Source of the DNA: Thermoprotei archaeon
GTDB taxonomy: Archaea; Thermoproteota; Thermoprotei; Thermofilales; B20-G17
Assembly (NCBI GenBank): GCA_003650785.1
Contig: QMRW01000012.1
Location: 1-17,988, forward strand
DNA length: 17,988 nucleotides
Direction of reading: 5' to 3'
The notes under the pieces are model-generated. The model was not told the DNA's origin and did no database searches. It saw nothing but the letters and a program-made list of their open reading frames with translations. Shown piece after piece: positions 6,912-14,372 of the stretch (position 1 is the stretch's first letter; every line of letters starts with the position of its first letter). A program made the translations under genes and the position numbers.

Positions 6912-7300
6912 GACTTCTCCTCTATAAGAACAGCATTTACTACTCCATCTTGCCCAGGTCTTGAAGTAACCACTGCTTTACCAAGTTCAGTTAGTATTAT
7001 AGTACCTTTAGTTATAATACCCCTCCTATTGTAGTCCCTATTGGAGGGATTTTGAAGGACTCTAATTATTCTTACCTTCTTCGAGAGATTCTGACTAGGA
7101 ATATTGACATTAGCATAGGAGGTACTCAGTAATCTGATCTTCTTATTACCACCTCTAGTCCTTATCACTTTTCTTTTATCCTCTCCTACCCTAGTCTCAG
7201 TAGGAAATCTTCCTAACTCGTATTTTCTCTTTACCTTCCTATGCCTACCCTTTATCCCTCCACTAGGCTTTCTCAGATCGTTTCCCTGATAGATGCTCAT
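6908..7300 (-). CDS. rps8e: Small ribosomal subunit protein eS8 (S8e)
   Basis: This is a basic protein of 130 residues, the typical archaeal size, with the family signature in its first 30 residues (GNDLRKPSGGIKGRHRKVKR) and later VLQNPSNRDYNRRGIITKG. It is a component of the 30S subunit. The start ATG 7300 follows an AGGTG Shine-Dalgarno at about 7305-7310. A TATA-like ATTAATATTTA about 34 bases upstream predicts a very short leader. It is cotranscribed and overlaps by 4 bases with srp19, pairing a ribosomal protein with a targeting factor. Confidence 0.97.
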   Translation of the reverse strand: MSIYQGNDLRKPSGGIKGRHRKVKRKYELGRFPTETRVGEDKRKVIRTRGGNKKIRLLSTSYANVNIPSQNLSKKVRIIRVLQNPSNRDYNRRGIITKGTIILTELGKAVVTSRPGQDGVVNAVLIEEKS

Positions 7301-7328
7301 TCGTACACCTATGGGGATTAGCTAAGGG

Positions 7329-7340
7329 TAAATATTAATC
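7329..7340 (-). promoter_or_regulatory. TATA-like box of the eS8-srp19 operon
   Basis: On the minus strand this reads GATTAATATTTA, centred about 34 bases before ATG 7300. Transcription would begin near 7308, leaving a leader just long enough to hold the AGGTG Shine-Dalgarno. Confidence 0.45.
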
Positions 7341-7350
7341 TTCCCGAATT

Positions 7351-7360
7351 CTTTAAAAAA
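7351..7360 (-). terminator. T-run terminator after trpB2
   Basis: On the minus strand a run of six T followed by AAAG lies six bases beyond the trpB2 stop codon. It fits an archaeal oligo-T terminator separating trpB2 from the promoter of the eS8 operon. Confidence 0.45.
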
Positions 7361-7366
7361 CATGGA

Positions 7367-8725
7367 CTACATTATACCCAACTGCTTAAGAGTTCTCTCG
7401 ACATATTCTCTAGGATATTCGTAAGGCTGTAGTTTTCCAGCTAGATACTCATCATAGGCTTTCAGATCAAGTAGGCCATGTCCACTAAAGTTGAACAGTA
7501 TAACCCATTCCTTCTTCCTCTTTTTAGCCTCTATAGCTAGATCTATTACGGCCTTTATAGTATGCGCAGTCTCGGGAGCTGGAAGAAATCCCTCTGTAAT
7601 CGTGAATAGTTTGGCTGCATCGAAGACGCTTATTTGATCATAAGCTACAACCTCTACTATCCCTAGTTCTCTTAGTAGGCTTAAAGAGGGAGCGGCACCA
7701 TGGTACCTAAGTCCTCCAGCGTGAATTGGTGGAGGTATAAACGTATGACCAAGTGTATACATCTTTAATAGTGGGGTTAGACGTCCAGTATCTCCGTAGT
7801 CATAGGCATATAGCCCTTTGGTAAGGCTAGGACAGGCTTTAGATTCTACTGCTAAGAGCTTAGCTCTCTTTTCAGCTCTTCCCTCTACCCGGTCGAGGTA
7901 GAATGGATAGGCTATACCAGCGAAGTTACTCCCTCCTCCTACACAACTTATCACATAATCTGGATACTCTTCCACGGACTCTAGTTGTTCCTTAGCCTCG
8001 AGACCTATTATAGTCTGATGAAGTAGTACGTGATTTAGAACACTACCTAAGCTATACTTAGTATCCTCATTTACAACAGCATCCTCTATGGCTTCGCTTA
8101 TAGCAATACCTAGACTCCCTGGATTATCGGGATCCTTATCTAGGATACTACTACCCGACTTAGTACGCCTACTAGGACTAGGGATCACATCAGCACCCCA
8201 CATCTGCATGAGTACTCTCCTATAGGGTTTTTGATAGTAACTAACTTTAACCATGTACACTGTACACTTTAAGTCAAAGAGCATACATGCAAATGCTAGA
8301 GCACTACCCCACTGTCCAGCACCAGTCTCTGTAGTTAATCTCCTTATACCCTCTTTCATATTGAAATAGGCTTGAGCTACCGCTGTATTCGGTTTATGAC
8401 TTCCTGGAGGACTGAATCCTTCATGCTTATAATATATCCTAGCTGGAGTTCTCAAAGCTCTTTCGAGGTTTACTGCTCTATAGAGTGGTGTAGGTCTCCA
8501 TAGTGAGTAGACATCTCTAACCTCATCAGGTATAGGTATGAATCTATCCTGCGAGAATTCCTGCCTTACGAGTTCCTTAGGAAATATTACTTCCAAATCC
8601 CTTTCCTGAATAGGTCTCTGCGTAGATGGGTTTAAGAGCGGTGGAAGAGGTTTGGGTAGGTCCGGTAATATATTGTACCAGTACTTGGGAATGCTAGTCT
8701 CTCCTAGCACGCATTTTCTGTTCAT
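7367..8725 (-). CDS. trpB2: Tryptophan synthase beta-like PLP enzyme, TrpB2 type
   Basis: This is a fold-type II PLP enzyme that condenses indole and serine to tryptophan. TrpB2 enzymes differ from classical TrpB by lacking conserved contacts with TrpA. Visible features, numbered from the chosen start, are the PLP lysine K111 in GSHKPNTA, the catalytic glutamate in TETGAGQWG (132-140) and the phosphate-binding glycine loop CVGGGSNFAG (261-270). At 452 residues it matches TrpB2 (about 430-455) rather than TrpB1 (about 400). An in-frame extension of 47 codons upstream to 8866 is rejected because it translates the AT-rich promoter region. ATG 8725 begins MNRKCVLGETSIPKYWYNI and has a TATA-like element about 27 bases upstream. 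No other trp gene is present here. An ACT-domain regulator is divergently encoded next door. Confidence 0.93.
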   Translation of the reverse strand: MNRKCVLGETSIPKYWYNILPDLPKPLPPLLNPSTQRPIQERDLEVIFPKELVRQEFSQDRFIPIPDEVRDVYSLWRPTPLYRAVNLERALRTPARIYYKHEGFSPPGSHKPNTAVAQAYFNMKEGIRRLTTETGAGQWGSALAFACMLFDLKCTVYMVKVSYYQKPYRRVLMQMWGADVIPSPSRRTKSGSSILDKDPDNPGSLGIAISEAIEDAVVNEDTKYSLGSVLNHVLLHQTIIGLEAKEQLESVEEYPDYVISCVGGGSNFAGIAYPFYLDRVEGRAEKRAKLLAVESKACPSLTKGLYAYDYGDTGRLTPLLKMYTLGHTFIPPPIHAGGLRYHGAAPSLSLLRELGIVEVVAYDQISVFDAAKLFTITEGFLPAPETAHTIKAVIDLAIEAKKRKKEWVILFNFSGHGLLDLKAYDEYLAGKLQPYEYPREYVERTLKQLGIM

Positions 8726-8744
8726 TGGCGTACATATAGATGCC

Positions 8745-8760
8745 TTATTTTTAATAATTA
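8745..8760 (-). promoter_or_regulatory. Candidate promoter element of trpB2
   Basis: On the minus strand this reads TAATTATTAAAAATAA, centred about 27 bases before ATG 8725. It is consistent with a leaderless transcript. The whole intergenic region is so AT-rich that the exact box is uncertain. Confidence 0.4.
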
Positions 8761-8822
8761 TTGAATTAATATATACAAATAGTCTATAAGGTATTATATT
8801 ACACTGACATATATTTTTAAAT

Positions 8823-8832
8823 ACATATATGT
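8823..8832. promoter_or_regulatory. Palindrome ACATATATGT in the trpB2/ACT-regulator divergent region
   Basis: A perfect 10-bp palindrome flanked by T5 and A5 runs (8814-8818, 8835-8839) lies directly upstream of the regulator's TATA-like element. Its position suits a dimeric regulator acting on one or both divergent promoters, but AT-rich DNA gives short palindromes by chance. Confidence 0.3.
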
Positions 8833-8840
8833 TGAAAAAT

Positions 8841-8850
8841 TTAAATATAA
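8841..8850 (+). promoter_or_regulatory. TATA box of the ACT-domain regulator gene
   Basis: TTAAATATAA is centred about 27 bases before ATG 8873, the standard archaeal distance to the transcription start, so the mRNA is probably leaderless. A nearer TTTATATA at 8856 is too close to the start codon. Confidence 0.55.
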
Positions 8851-8872
8851 GTATCTTTATATACATTTCAGT

Positions 8873-9409
8873 ATGATTAAGACACTGTGGGAGGAAATGA
8901 AAAGGGAGTTTAGGAGAAGTGAATCTCAGTATAAAGTAGCACTTGCACTACTTAATCATGGACTTAGTATAAGGGTAGTGAGAAGAGGTGTAGAGAGAAG
9001 AGTCCGTATATATCTAGGCTCGATAGAAATACCATATAAAAGTCTAGCTGAGGCATGTGGAGTTGACTGGAGGACTGTCAAAAGTGCTCTAGATAAAATT
9101 TCGAAAAATCCATTTCTTAGAGAATTCTTTGAAAATATAGAGAATGCAGGACCCTTTTTCAGGGGTGTAGTGGATAAATTGGGCTATAGATGTATAGTAG
9201 TAGAGACTAAAGTAGATAAACCTGGAATAATAGCGTATGTTACACGGCTATTAGCAGATAAAAACGTAAATATACTACAGGTTATAGCAGAGCATCCATT
9301 GATATCTACTCCACCCAAACTCCACATAATAATCGAAGGAGAAGTACCAGGAGAAGTCATACCACAGATCCTCAAGCATGAGGCTATTAGTAAGATCTCG
9401 GTATACTGA
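8873..9409 (+). CDS. Winged-helix/ACT domain protein, predicted amino-acid metabolism regulator
   Basis: The N-terminal part (about residues 15-80) looks like a helix-turn-helix or winged-helix domain (IPYKSLAEACGVDWRTVKSALDKI). Residues about 100-178 form an ACT domain with the typical start VVETKVDKPGIIAYVTRLLA and NVNILQVIAEHPL. ACT domains bind amino acids and pair into allosteric dimers. The combination matches the archaeal family described as predicted regulators of amino acid metabolism with an ACT domain. The gene is divergent from trpB2 with 147 bases between the starts, which suggests that it senses an amino acid, perhaps tryptophan, and controls trpB2 and itself. That role is inference. 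The start ATG 8873 has no Shine-Dalgarno and appears leaderless. Confidence 0.82.
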   Translation: MIKTLWEEMKREFRRSESQYKVALALLNHGLSIRVVRRGVERRVRIYLGSIEIPYKSLAEACGVDWRTVKSALDKISKNPFLREFFENIENAGPFFRGVVDKLGYRCIVVETKVDKPGIIAYVTRLLADKNVNILQVIAEHPLISTPPKLHIIIEGEVPGEVIPQILKHEAISKISVY

Positions 9410-9420
9410 AATAGAAAAGC

Positions 9421-9430
9421 TTGATAATAC
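9421..9430 (+). promoter_or_regulatory. TATA-like box before the methyltransferase-elp3 operon
   Basis: TTGATAATAC is centred about 27 bases before ATG 9453, consistent with a leaderless transcript that starts this two-gene operon separately from the ACT regulator 43 bases upstream. Confidence 0.4.
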
Positions 9431-9452
9431 ACACTAATCGTATACTTTAGGA

Positions 9453-10175
9453 ATGAGGAAGGAAATAGACAAGGTACTTGAAGAATATGTCATAAAAACT
9501 TGGAACGCTATAGCTAATGGATATTTTCATCTGAGATCTAGACCATGGAGAGATCTTGTACGTATGATACCGTGCTCCGAGAAAGAGAAAGGAATAGCTC
9601 TCGATCTAGGATGTGGTACAGGAAGACACTTATCAGAGCTAGTTAGACGATTTAGCGAAGTACTAGCAGTAGATATCTCAAAGAGAATGATCGAGTGGAC
9701 TAGAAAAAGATGTATAAAATCCGACATATACACTAGAGTGCATACAGTAGTTGCCAATGGAAGACTCCTACCATTTAGATACAACTGTATAGACTTCGTA
9801 CTGAGTGTAGCAGTACTCCACAATATACCTAGTAGGGAAGAGAGGCTAAGGGTACTAGAGAGCATCAAGAGTACTATGAAGCCTAGGGGTAGTCTACTTC
9901 TAACAGTATGGTCTAGGTATCAGCCCAGATTACTAGTAAAAGCAATACTACAGCTGGTGAGAAGGAGGAATGGAGTCTTGGAGTTCGGCGACGTACTAGT
10001 ACCATGGAGGAGAAAAGGAACTACGTACTACAGATATTACCACCTGTTTACTAAGAAAGAATTAAGAGAGCATATAACTAGCGTTGGATTTAAAATATCA
10101 AGGCTTCACATACTAGGTAGGAGATATATAGTGATACCTAGAAACTACGCAGTACTAGCTGAAAAGGTGTGCTAA
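9453..10175 (+). CDS. Trm9/ALKBH8-like tRNA wobble-uridine methyltransferase
   Basis: This is a class I SAM methyltransferase of 240 residues: motif I is ALDLGCGTGRHL (49-60), the acidic end of strand 2 is AVDIS (72-76), and motif IV/post-IV is FVLSVAVLHNIPSREERL (115-132). The C-terminal part is diagnostic: GDVLVPWRRKG (179-189) followed by YYRYYHLFTKKEL (192-204) closely resembles the same place in eukaryotic Trm9 and ALKBH8, which methylate 5-carboxymethyluridine at position 34 to mcm5U. The next gene, elp3, makes the cm5U precursor and begins within this gene's stop codon (TAATG), which strongly supports the role. Eukaryotic and some archaeal enzymes need the partner Trm112; none is encoded in the window. 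Substrate specificity is inferred from similarity and context. Confidence 0.85.
   Translation: MRKEIDKVLEEYVIKTWNAIANGYFHLRSRPWRDLVRMIPCSEKEKGIALDLGCGTGRHLSELVRRFSEVLAVDISKRMIEWTRKRCIKSDIYTRVHTVVANGRLLPFRYNCIDFVLSVAVLHNIPSREERLRVLESIKSTMKPRGSLLLTVWSRYQPRLLVKAILQLVRRRNGVLEFGDVLVPWRRKGTTYYRYYHLFTKKELREHITSVGFKISRLHILGRRYIVIPRNYAVLAEKVC
10166..10169 (+). promoter_or_regulatory. Shine-Dalgarno GGTG choosing the elp3 ATG start
   Basis: GGTG lies five bases before ATG 10175, which overlaps the stop of the upstream methyltransferase as TAATG. The alternative GTG 10169 would overlap the ribosome-binding site itself. Confidence 0.6.
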
Positions 10176-11608
10176 TGGATCTAGTAGTAAAGAGGGTTAA
10201 GAAGCCCACTAGAATGCTATCAGGAGTTACTGTAGTAGCTATTATGACAAAACCATTTCCATGTCCCCATGGAAGGTGTATATACTGTCCTGGAGGCGTT
10301 TCATGGGGTACTCCTCAAAGCTATGTAAGAGAATCTCCAGCTGTAATGAGAGCTCGCAGATTTAATTATGATCCATATTCTCAAGTATTCCATAGACTGA
10401 AGCAATATATCGCCATGGGACATAGACCCTCTAAGGTAGAATTAATTGTAATGGGGGGTACCTTTCCTGCGATGCCACTAGATTATCAGAGATGGTTTAT
10501 AGCTCAAGCATTAGAAGCAATGAATAGATTTCCCAATGAGAGAAGAGTGGATAATGTATCCTTAGAGGAGGCTAAGTGGAGAAATGAAAAAGCGAGAATC
10601 AGATGTGTAGGTCTCACTATAGAAACTAGGCCAGACTGGGCACTAGAGAGACATATAGATAACTTTCTAGATCTTGGAGCAACAAGAATAGAGATAGGAG
10701 TCCAGTCGATCTATGAGGATGTACTTAAAGTGATTAAGAGAGGGCATGGAGTAGATGTAGTGGTGAGAGCGACACAACTACTTAAAGATGCAGGGTATAA
10801 AGTACTCTATCACCTAATGCCAGGACTACCAGGATCTGACCTCGATAGAGATCTAGAAATGTTCAAGCGTATATTTGAAGACCCGGCCTTTAGACCCGAT
10901 ATGCTAAAAATATATCCTACGGTAGTAGTACCTGGAACAGAATTATATCGAATGTGGAAAAGAGGAGAGTATAAAGCGTACACATCAGAAGAACTCATAG
11001 AACTACTCTTAAAAGTACTTGAGATAATACCTCCTTACGTAAGAGTGATGAGAATACAAAGAGACATACCTATGAAGTACATAGTAGCAGGACTGGATAT
11101 AGGTAACTTAAGAGAGGTTCTCCAAAGAGAAGCTCTCATTAGAGGCATTAGGATCAGAGAGATAAGGTATAGAGAGATTGGAAGGTATCTTCTAAGACAT
11201 GGAGTCCCTCTTAAGTTAAACTTGAAATTGAACAGATATTACTATGAAGCTAGTGGAGGGACAGAAGTATTCCTTTCAATCGAAGATCCACGAGTAGATG
11301 TGCTCATAGCCTTTCTCAGACTGAGAATCCCCTCTGAATATGCTCATAGATGGGAGGTCGATAGAAGAACAGCTATCATTAGAGAACTCCATGTATATGG
11401 TCCTCAGGTACCCATAGGTGAGTATAGCCTGTGGTGGCAGCATAGAGGCTACGGTAAGAGACTACTAGCAGAAGCTGAGAGGATAGCTCTTGAAGAGTTC
11501 GACTGTAGAAGAATACTCGTAATTTCAGGAGTAGGTGCAAGAGAGTACTATAGGAAATTCGGATACGAGGTACTTCCTGGGAGCTTCTACATGTATAAGT
11601 ATGTTTAA
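10175..11608 (+). CDS. elp3: Elp3, radical-SAM tRNA uridine(34) acetyltransferase
   Basis: Elp3 uses a radical-SAM centre and acetyl-CoA to build 5-carboxymethyluridine at the tRNA wobble position; archaeal Elp3 works without the other Elongator subunits. The cluster motif is CPHGRCIYCPGG, with cysteines C30, C35 and C38. GGTFP (94-98) and ETRPDW are radical-SAM core landmarks. The C-terminal GNAT domain carries the acetyl-CoA loop QHRGYGKRLLAEAERIA from residue 422 and ends in GYEVLPGSFYMYKYV. At 477 residues it is somewhat shorter than many Elp3 proteins (about 520-550). It forms an operon with the Trm9-like methyltransferase (overlapping stop and start). The stop lies three bases from the stop of the convergent aIF2 beta gene. 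Confidence 0.95.
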   Translation: MDLVVKRVKKPTRMLSGVTVVAIMTKPFPCPHGRCIYCPGGVSWGTPQSYVRESPAVMRARRFNYDPYSQVFHRLKQYIAMGHRPSKVELIVMGGTFPAMPLDYQRWFIAQALEAMNRFPNERRVDNVSLEEAKWRNEKARIRCVGLTIETRPDWALERHIDNFLDLGATRIEIGVQSIYEDVLKVIKRGHGVDVVVRATQLLKDAGYKVLYHLMPGLPGSDLDRDLEMFKRIFEDPAFRPDMLKIYPTVVVPGTELYRMWKRGEYKAYTSEELIELLLKVLEIIPPYVRVMRIQRDIPMKYIVAGLDIGNLREVLQREALIRGIRIREIRYREIGRYLLRHGVPLKLNLKLNRYYYEASGGTEVFLSIEDPRVDVLIAFLRLRIPSEYAHRWEVDRRTAIIRELHVYGPQVPIGEYSLWWQHRGYGKRLLAEAERIALEEFDCRRILVISGVGAREYYRKFGYEVLPGSFYMYKYV

Positions 11609-11611
11609 CAT

Positions 11612-12034
11612 TTATATTATCGGTGGTGCTGAGGACTTAGCTCCACATGCTAGACAGACTATAAAGTACATACGTCTCTCCTTTACTAATGTAGTATCTG
11701 GACTATTGCATACAGGACATATGACATAGATCTTCATGTACCTCCTCAAGAGTTGTGCAAGAGTAGTGATGGGCACCTCTCCCTGAATTACTAGAGTCTG
11801 ATTCTCTTCAACGGAACCTGGAGCAGCCAGTTCCCTGAGTATAAACCTAGCCAAGTGTCTTGGATTTCTATTTAGTAGGTTACATATCTGCCTGAAATTA
11901 TGTATAAATGTCCTCTTACCACTTATGATCACCTGAAGCTGTGGAGGTGTAGATCTAGTCCTCTGGACACGTGGTTTCTGTGGTAGTTTAGAGAGTGCTC
12001 TATCTAATAGTTCCTCGTACGAATAGTACTTCAT
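11612..12034 (-). CDS. Translation initiation factor aIF2 subunit beta
   Basis: This is the beta subunit of the heterotrimeric factor that brings initiator tRNA to the small ribosomal subunit. The protein has an N-terminal gamma-binding helix (MKYYSYEELLDRAL), a central alpha/beta domain with RTFIHNFRQICNLLNRNPRH, and a C-terminal C4 zinc ribbon (C106, C109, C127, C130: CPVCNSPDT and CLACGAKS). At 140 residues it has the typical archaeal size. ATG 12034 was preferred over GTG 12046 because GAGGGAG lies just before it and the family begins at the helix. A TATA-like box is centred about 31 bases upstream. The alpha subunit is encoded at 16717; gamma is not in the window. Confidence 0.95.
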   Translation of the reverse strand: MKYYSYEELLDRALSKLPQKPRVQRTRSTPPQLQVIISGKRTFIHNFRQICNLLNRNPRHLARFILRELAAPGSVEENQTLVIQGEVPITTLAQLLRRYMKIYVICPVCNSPDTTLVKERRMYFIVCLACGAKSSAPPII

Positions 12035-12059
12035 AGTCTCCCTCACTAGAACTTCTATT

Positions 12060-12070
12060 ACTATATAATA
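12060..12070 (-). promoter_or_regulatory. TATA-like box of the aIF2 beta gene
   Basis: On the minus strand this reads ATATTATATAG, centred about 31 bases before ATG 12034. It predicts a leader of only a few bases. Confidence 0.45.
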
Positions 12071-12113
12071 TCTCTTACCATAGTACCACAGAGCGGACCA
12101 CTAATTTAGAGCG

Positions 12114-12123
12114 AAAAATTAAT
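12114..12123 (+). promoter_or_regulatory. Candidate TATA element for the TFS gene
   Basis: AAAAATTAAT is centred about 33 bases before the GTG start at 12152, so the transcript would have almost no leader. The match is weak. Confidence 0.3.
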
Positions 12124-12151
12124 CAGTAATTACTCCTCTCCTCTATGCTAG

Positions 12152-12493
12152 GTGACAGTACTGAGGTTCTGTGAGAAGTGCGGAAGCCTAATGATACCCA
12201 AGAGAGAAGAAAATAGGGTAATATTAGTATGTCCTAGGTGTAAAAACGTAGAAGAGCTCAGAGGAACTATCGAGGGCTATGTACACGAGACCCATGTACT
12301 TCATAAACCATCGGAGAAGACTATAGTTATTGAGGAGGAATTGAAGATAGGAGTTAAGGTTAAGGCTACTTGTCCTGAATGTGGATATAGTGAAGCATAC
12401 TACTGGGAAGTACAAACTCGAAGTGCAGATGAGCCAACAACAGCCTTCTTTAGATGTGTACGATGTGGATACACATGGAGAGAATATGGTTAG
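12152..12493 (+). CDS. tfs: Transcription elongation factor TFS (TFIIS-like, archaeal)
   Basis: TFS rescues backtracked RNA polymerase by stimulating transcript cleavage. The N-terminal zinc ribbon (C7, C10, C27, C30) resembles RPB9. The C-terminal ribbon (C74, C77, C102, C105) carries the acidic hairpin RSADEPTTAF, with D93 and E94, the pair that enters the polymerase active site. At 113 residues the length is standard. The GTG start gives MTVLRFCEKCG, close to the usual MKFCPKCG. GGTGA overlapping the GTG could act as a ribosome site, but no better downstream start exists. It stands at the head of the plus-strand run leading into the replication genes. Confidence 0.95.
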   Translation: MTVLRFCEKCGSLMIPKREENRVILVCPRCKNVEELRGTIEGYVHETHVLHKPSEKTIVIEEELKIGVKVKATCPECGYSEAYYWEVQTRSADEPTTAFFRCVRCGYTWREYG

Positions 12494-12504
12494 CCGCCCA
12501 AAGC

Positions 12505-12533
12505 TCAATATAAGAAACGGTATAGATTAATAC
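12505..12533 (+). promoter_or_regulatory. Probable promoter of the PCNA-primase-GINS operon
   Basis: Two TATA-like elements are present, CAATATAAG near 12507 and GATTAATA near 12525. The first would leave a leader of about 28 bases containing the AGGTG ribosome site; the second would start transcription at about that site. Confidence 0.4.
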
Positions 12534-12552
12534 TCGTGAAGGAAAGCATAAT

Positions 12553-12557
12553 AGGTG
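12553..12557 (+). promoter_or_regulatory. Shine-Dalgarno AGGTG choosing the PCNA ATG start
   Basis: The match ends six bases before ATG 12564. The in-frame GTG at 12555 lies inside it, so a start at 12555 is unlikely. Confidence 0.65.
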
Positions 12558-12563
12558 GTATGT

Positions 12564-13313
12564 ATGAGTGTTAAGTTTGTATTTGGGGATGCTAGAGAGT
12601 GGAGGTACATAGTTCAAAGTCTAGCAGCGTTAATAGATGAGGCCTGCTTTACGCTTTCGGAAGAAGGTTTGAGCTTGAGGGCATTAGATCCATCTAGAAT
12701 AGCTATGGTAGACCTAGAATTACCGAATACAGTATTTGAGGAGTTTGAATGCCCAGAAGAGACTAAGATAGGAGTAGATGTAGAAGAACTAAATAAGATA
12801 TTAAGAAGAGGTAAAGCAGATGAAAGAGTAGAGTTCGAAGTAAGTGGAGGTAGGCTCAGGGTTAGAATCCTGGGGAAAGCTATAAGATCCTTCAGTATAC
12901 CACTAATAGACGTAGTAGGTGAGGAACTCCCTAGATTAAGAGCAGAATTCAACGTTAAAGCTAGATTACTAAGTGATACTCTAAAAGATGCTGTAAAAGA
13001 TGCTGAGATGGTAAGTGATAGCGTCAAGTTCGAGGGATTAGAGGATTACCTTAGACTATATAGTTCAAGTGATAGAGGAGAAGTTGAAACCATATTCGAC
13101 AGAGACTCTGGAGCCCTCATAGAGTACGATGTAATAGAGCCCTCAACAGCTACCTATAGTATAAGCTATCTATCTGACATGCTAAAGAAAGCATCTTCAC
13201 TATCTGATGTAGCAATGGTAGAGTTCTCAACAGATAGACCACTAGCCCTCACCTTCGAAATAGCTGGGGGAGGAAAACTAGCCTATTACCTAGCTCCTAG
13301 AATGGAGGTCTAA
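12564..13313 (+). CDS. pcn: DNA polymerase sliding clamp (PCNA)
   Basis: PCNA encircles DNA and tethers polymerase, ligase, FEN1 and other PIP-box partners. The 249-residue product matches the family in length. It has the N-terminal domain with EACFTLSEEGLSLRALDPSRIAM split by the helix-strand pattern typical of clamps, the interdomain region around residues 115-130, and the C-terminal domain ending LAYYLAPRM. Thermoproteota often encode two or three PCNA paralogues that form heterotrimers, so other copies may exist outside the window. The gene is followed by priL after nine bases, then priS and GINS15, making a replication operon. Confidence 0.95.
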   Translation: MSVKFVFGDAREWRYIVQSLAALIDEACFTLSEEGLSLRALDPSRIAMVDLELPNTVFEEFECPEETKIGVDVEELNKILRRGKADERVEFEVSGGRLRVRILGKAIRSFSIPLIDVVGEELPRLRAEFNVKARLLSDTLKDAVKDAEMVSDSVKFEGLEDYLRLYSSSDRGEVETIFDRDSGALIEYDVIEPSTATYSISYLSDMLKKASSLSDVAMVEFSTDRPLALTFEIAGGGKLAYYLAPRMEV

Positions 13314-13322
13314 TAAGACTGT

Positions 13323-14372
13323 ATGTATAAGAGTAGGGTAGAATTCAACGAATATGATATAGCCAAGTATCCATTTACTGTAGATGCCATTAAAAGACTA
13401 GATGAAATAGGTTTTACTCTAGAGGATCTGGAGAGTGTACTAGGCGATACTATATCAGAGAGGGCTATAGAGAGAATACTGAATGCTATACATAAGAAGA
13501 CGATAACAACAGACACTAAATATCTACATACCGATGAGGAATTAATAGCCTATTATGTCACTCTCATGGCATTAGCAGTACTTAGAGATCCCTACTTAGA
13601 TAGAGTATACGCAGTAGCCGAAGCTAAGAGAGCATACGAGTACCTTCTCCAAGAGCCTCTTGAAAAGCTAATATATATTGCCGAAAAGACATTCTCATGG
13701 CAGATTAGACTACTTACAATAGACAGTACAGTATATCCAGCTATATATTTTACACATTTCATAAGTAACGTACCCGAGCAGAGGGGTTTATGGAAATTAG
13801 TGAACAGAATAATACTGAATGGCTATACCATAGTGAATAAGAACGAACTATGTAGATTAATAGAGAGTGAGGTAAAGCGTAAAGTACTCTCAGATATAGA
13901 GAATATGAGAAATCGTCTAGACATTATCCAGACGACTAAGACAATAGAGGAGATAGCTACTCGAATAAGAAAGGTTTGGTATCCACTTAAGAAGAGAGCC
14001 GAGATTACCATAACTACCATTGCAGGAAAGGAACATCGATATCCACCCTGTATAAGGAGACTACTAAAACTCGCTAGAGAAGGAGAGAACTTATCGCATG
14101 CAGCTAGATTTGCACTTGCATCGTTCCTTCTCAGCATAGGTAAAAGTGTAGATGATGTGATAGCAATATTTTCAACAGCACCAGACTTCAATGAGAGTAT
14201 AGCTAGATATCAAGTAGAGCATATAGCTGGACTCAGGGGGTCTAGAAAGAAGTACCTCCCCTTCAAATGTGAAAACATGAGAATATACGGACTATGCTAT
14301 CCAGATGAACTATGTAGGAAAGTTAAGCATCCACTTCAATACCTCAGGATTAAGGTGAAAAGAATTGAATAA
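13323..14372 (+). CDS. priL: DNA primase large subunit PriL
   Basis: PriL regulates and supports primer synthesis by PriS. The N-terminal helical part begins with EFNEYDIAKYPFT, a typical primase-large-subunit opening. The C-terminal domain has four cysteines spaced for a [4Fe-4S] cluster: C243 (YPPCIRRLL), C316 (FKCENM), C325 (YGLC) and C331 (DELC). At 349 residues it is within the archaeal range. The start ATG 13323 is nine bases after the PCNA stop, and its 3' end overlaps priS by eight bases. Confidence 0.94.
   Translation: MYKSRVEFNEYDIAKYPFTVDAIKRLDEIGFTLEDLESVLGDTISERAIERILNAIHKKTITTDTKYLHTDEELIAYYVTLMALAVLRDPYLDRVYAVAEAKRAYEYLLQEPLEKLIYIAEKTFSWQIRLLTIDSTVYPAIYFTHFISNVPEQRGLWKLVNRIILNGYTIVNKNELCRLIESEVKRKVLSDIENMRNRLDIIQTTKTIEEIATRIRKVWYPLKKRAEITITTIAGKEHRYPPCIRRLLKLAREGENLSHAARFALASFLLSIGKSVDDVIAIFSTAPDFNESIARYQVEHIAGLRGSRKKYLPFKCENMRIYGLCYPDELCRKVKHPLQYLRIKVKRIE
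14353..14358 (+). promoter_or_regulatory. Shine-Dalgarno AGGTGA in priL for priS
   Basis: AGGTGA lies within the last codons of priL, six bases before TTG 14365, and fixes the priS start at a TTG codon. Confidence 0.7.

Noticed and set aside
8726..8866. 47-codon upstream extension of trpB2
   Set aside because: It translates an AT-rich promoter region into Ile/Asn/Lys/Phe-rich sequence not found in TrpB2 proteins. ATG 8725 gives the normal length and has a suitably spaced TATA element.
12614..13027. Minus-strand open frame of 137 codons inside PCNA
   Set aside because: It is a serine/leucine-rich shadow of the PCNA reading frame with no ribosome site.
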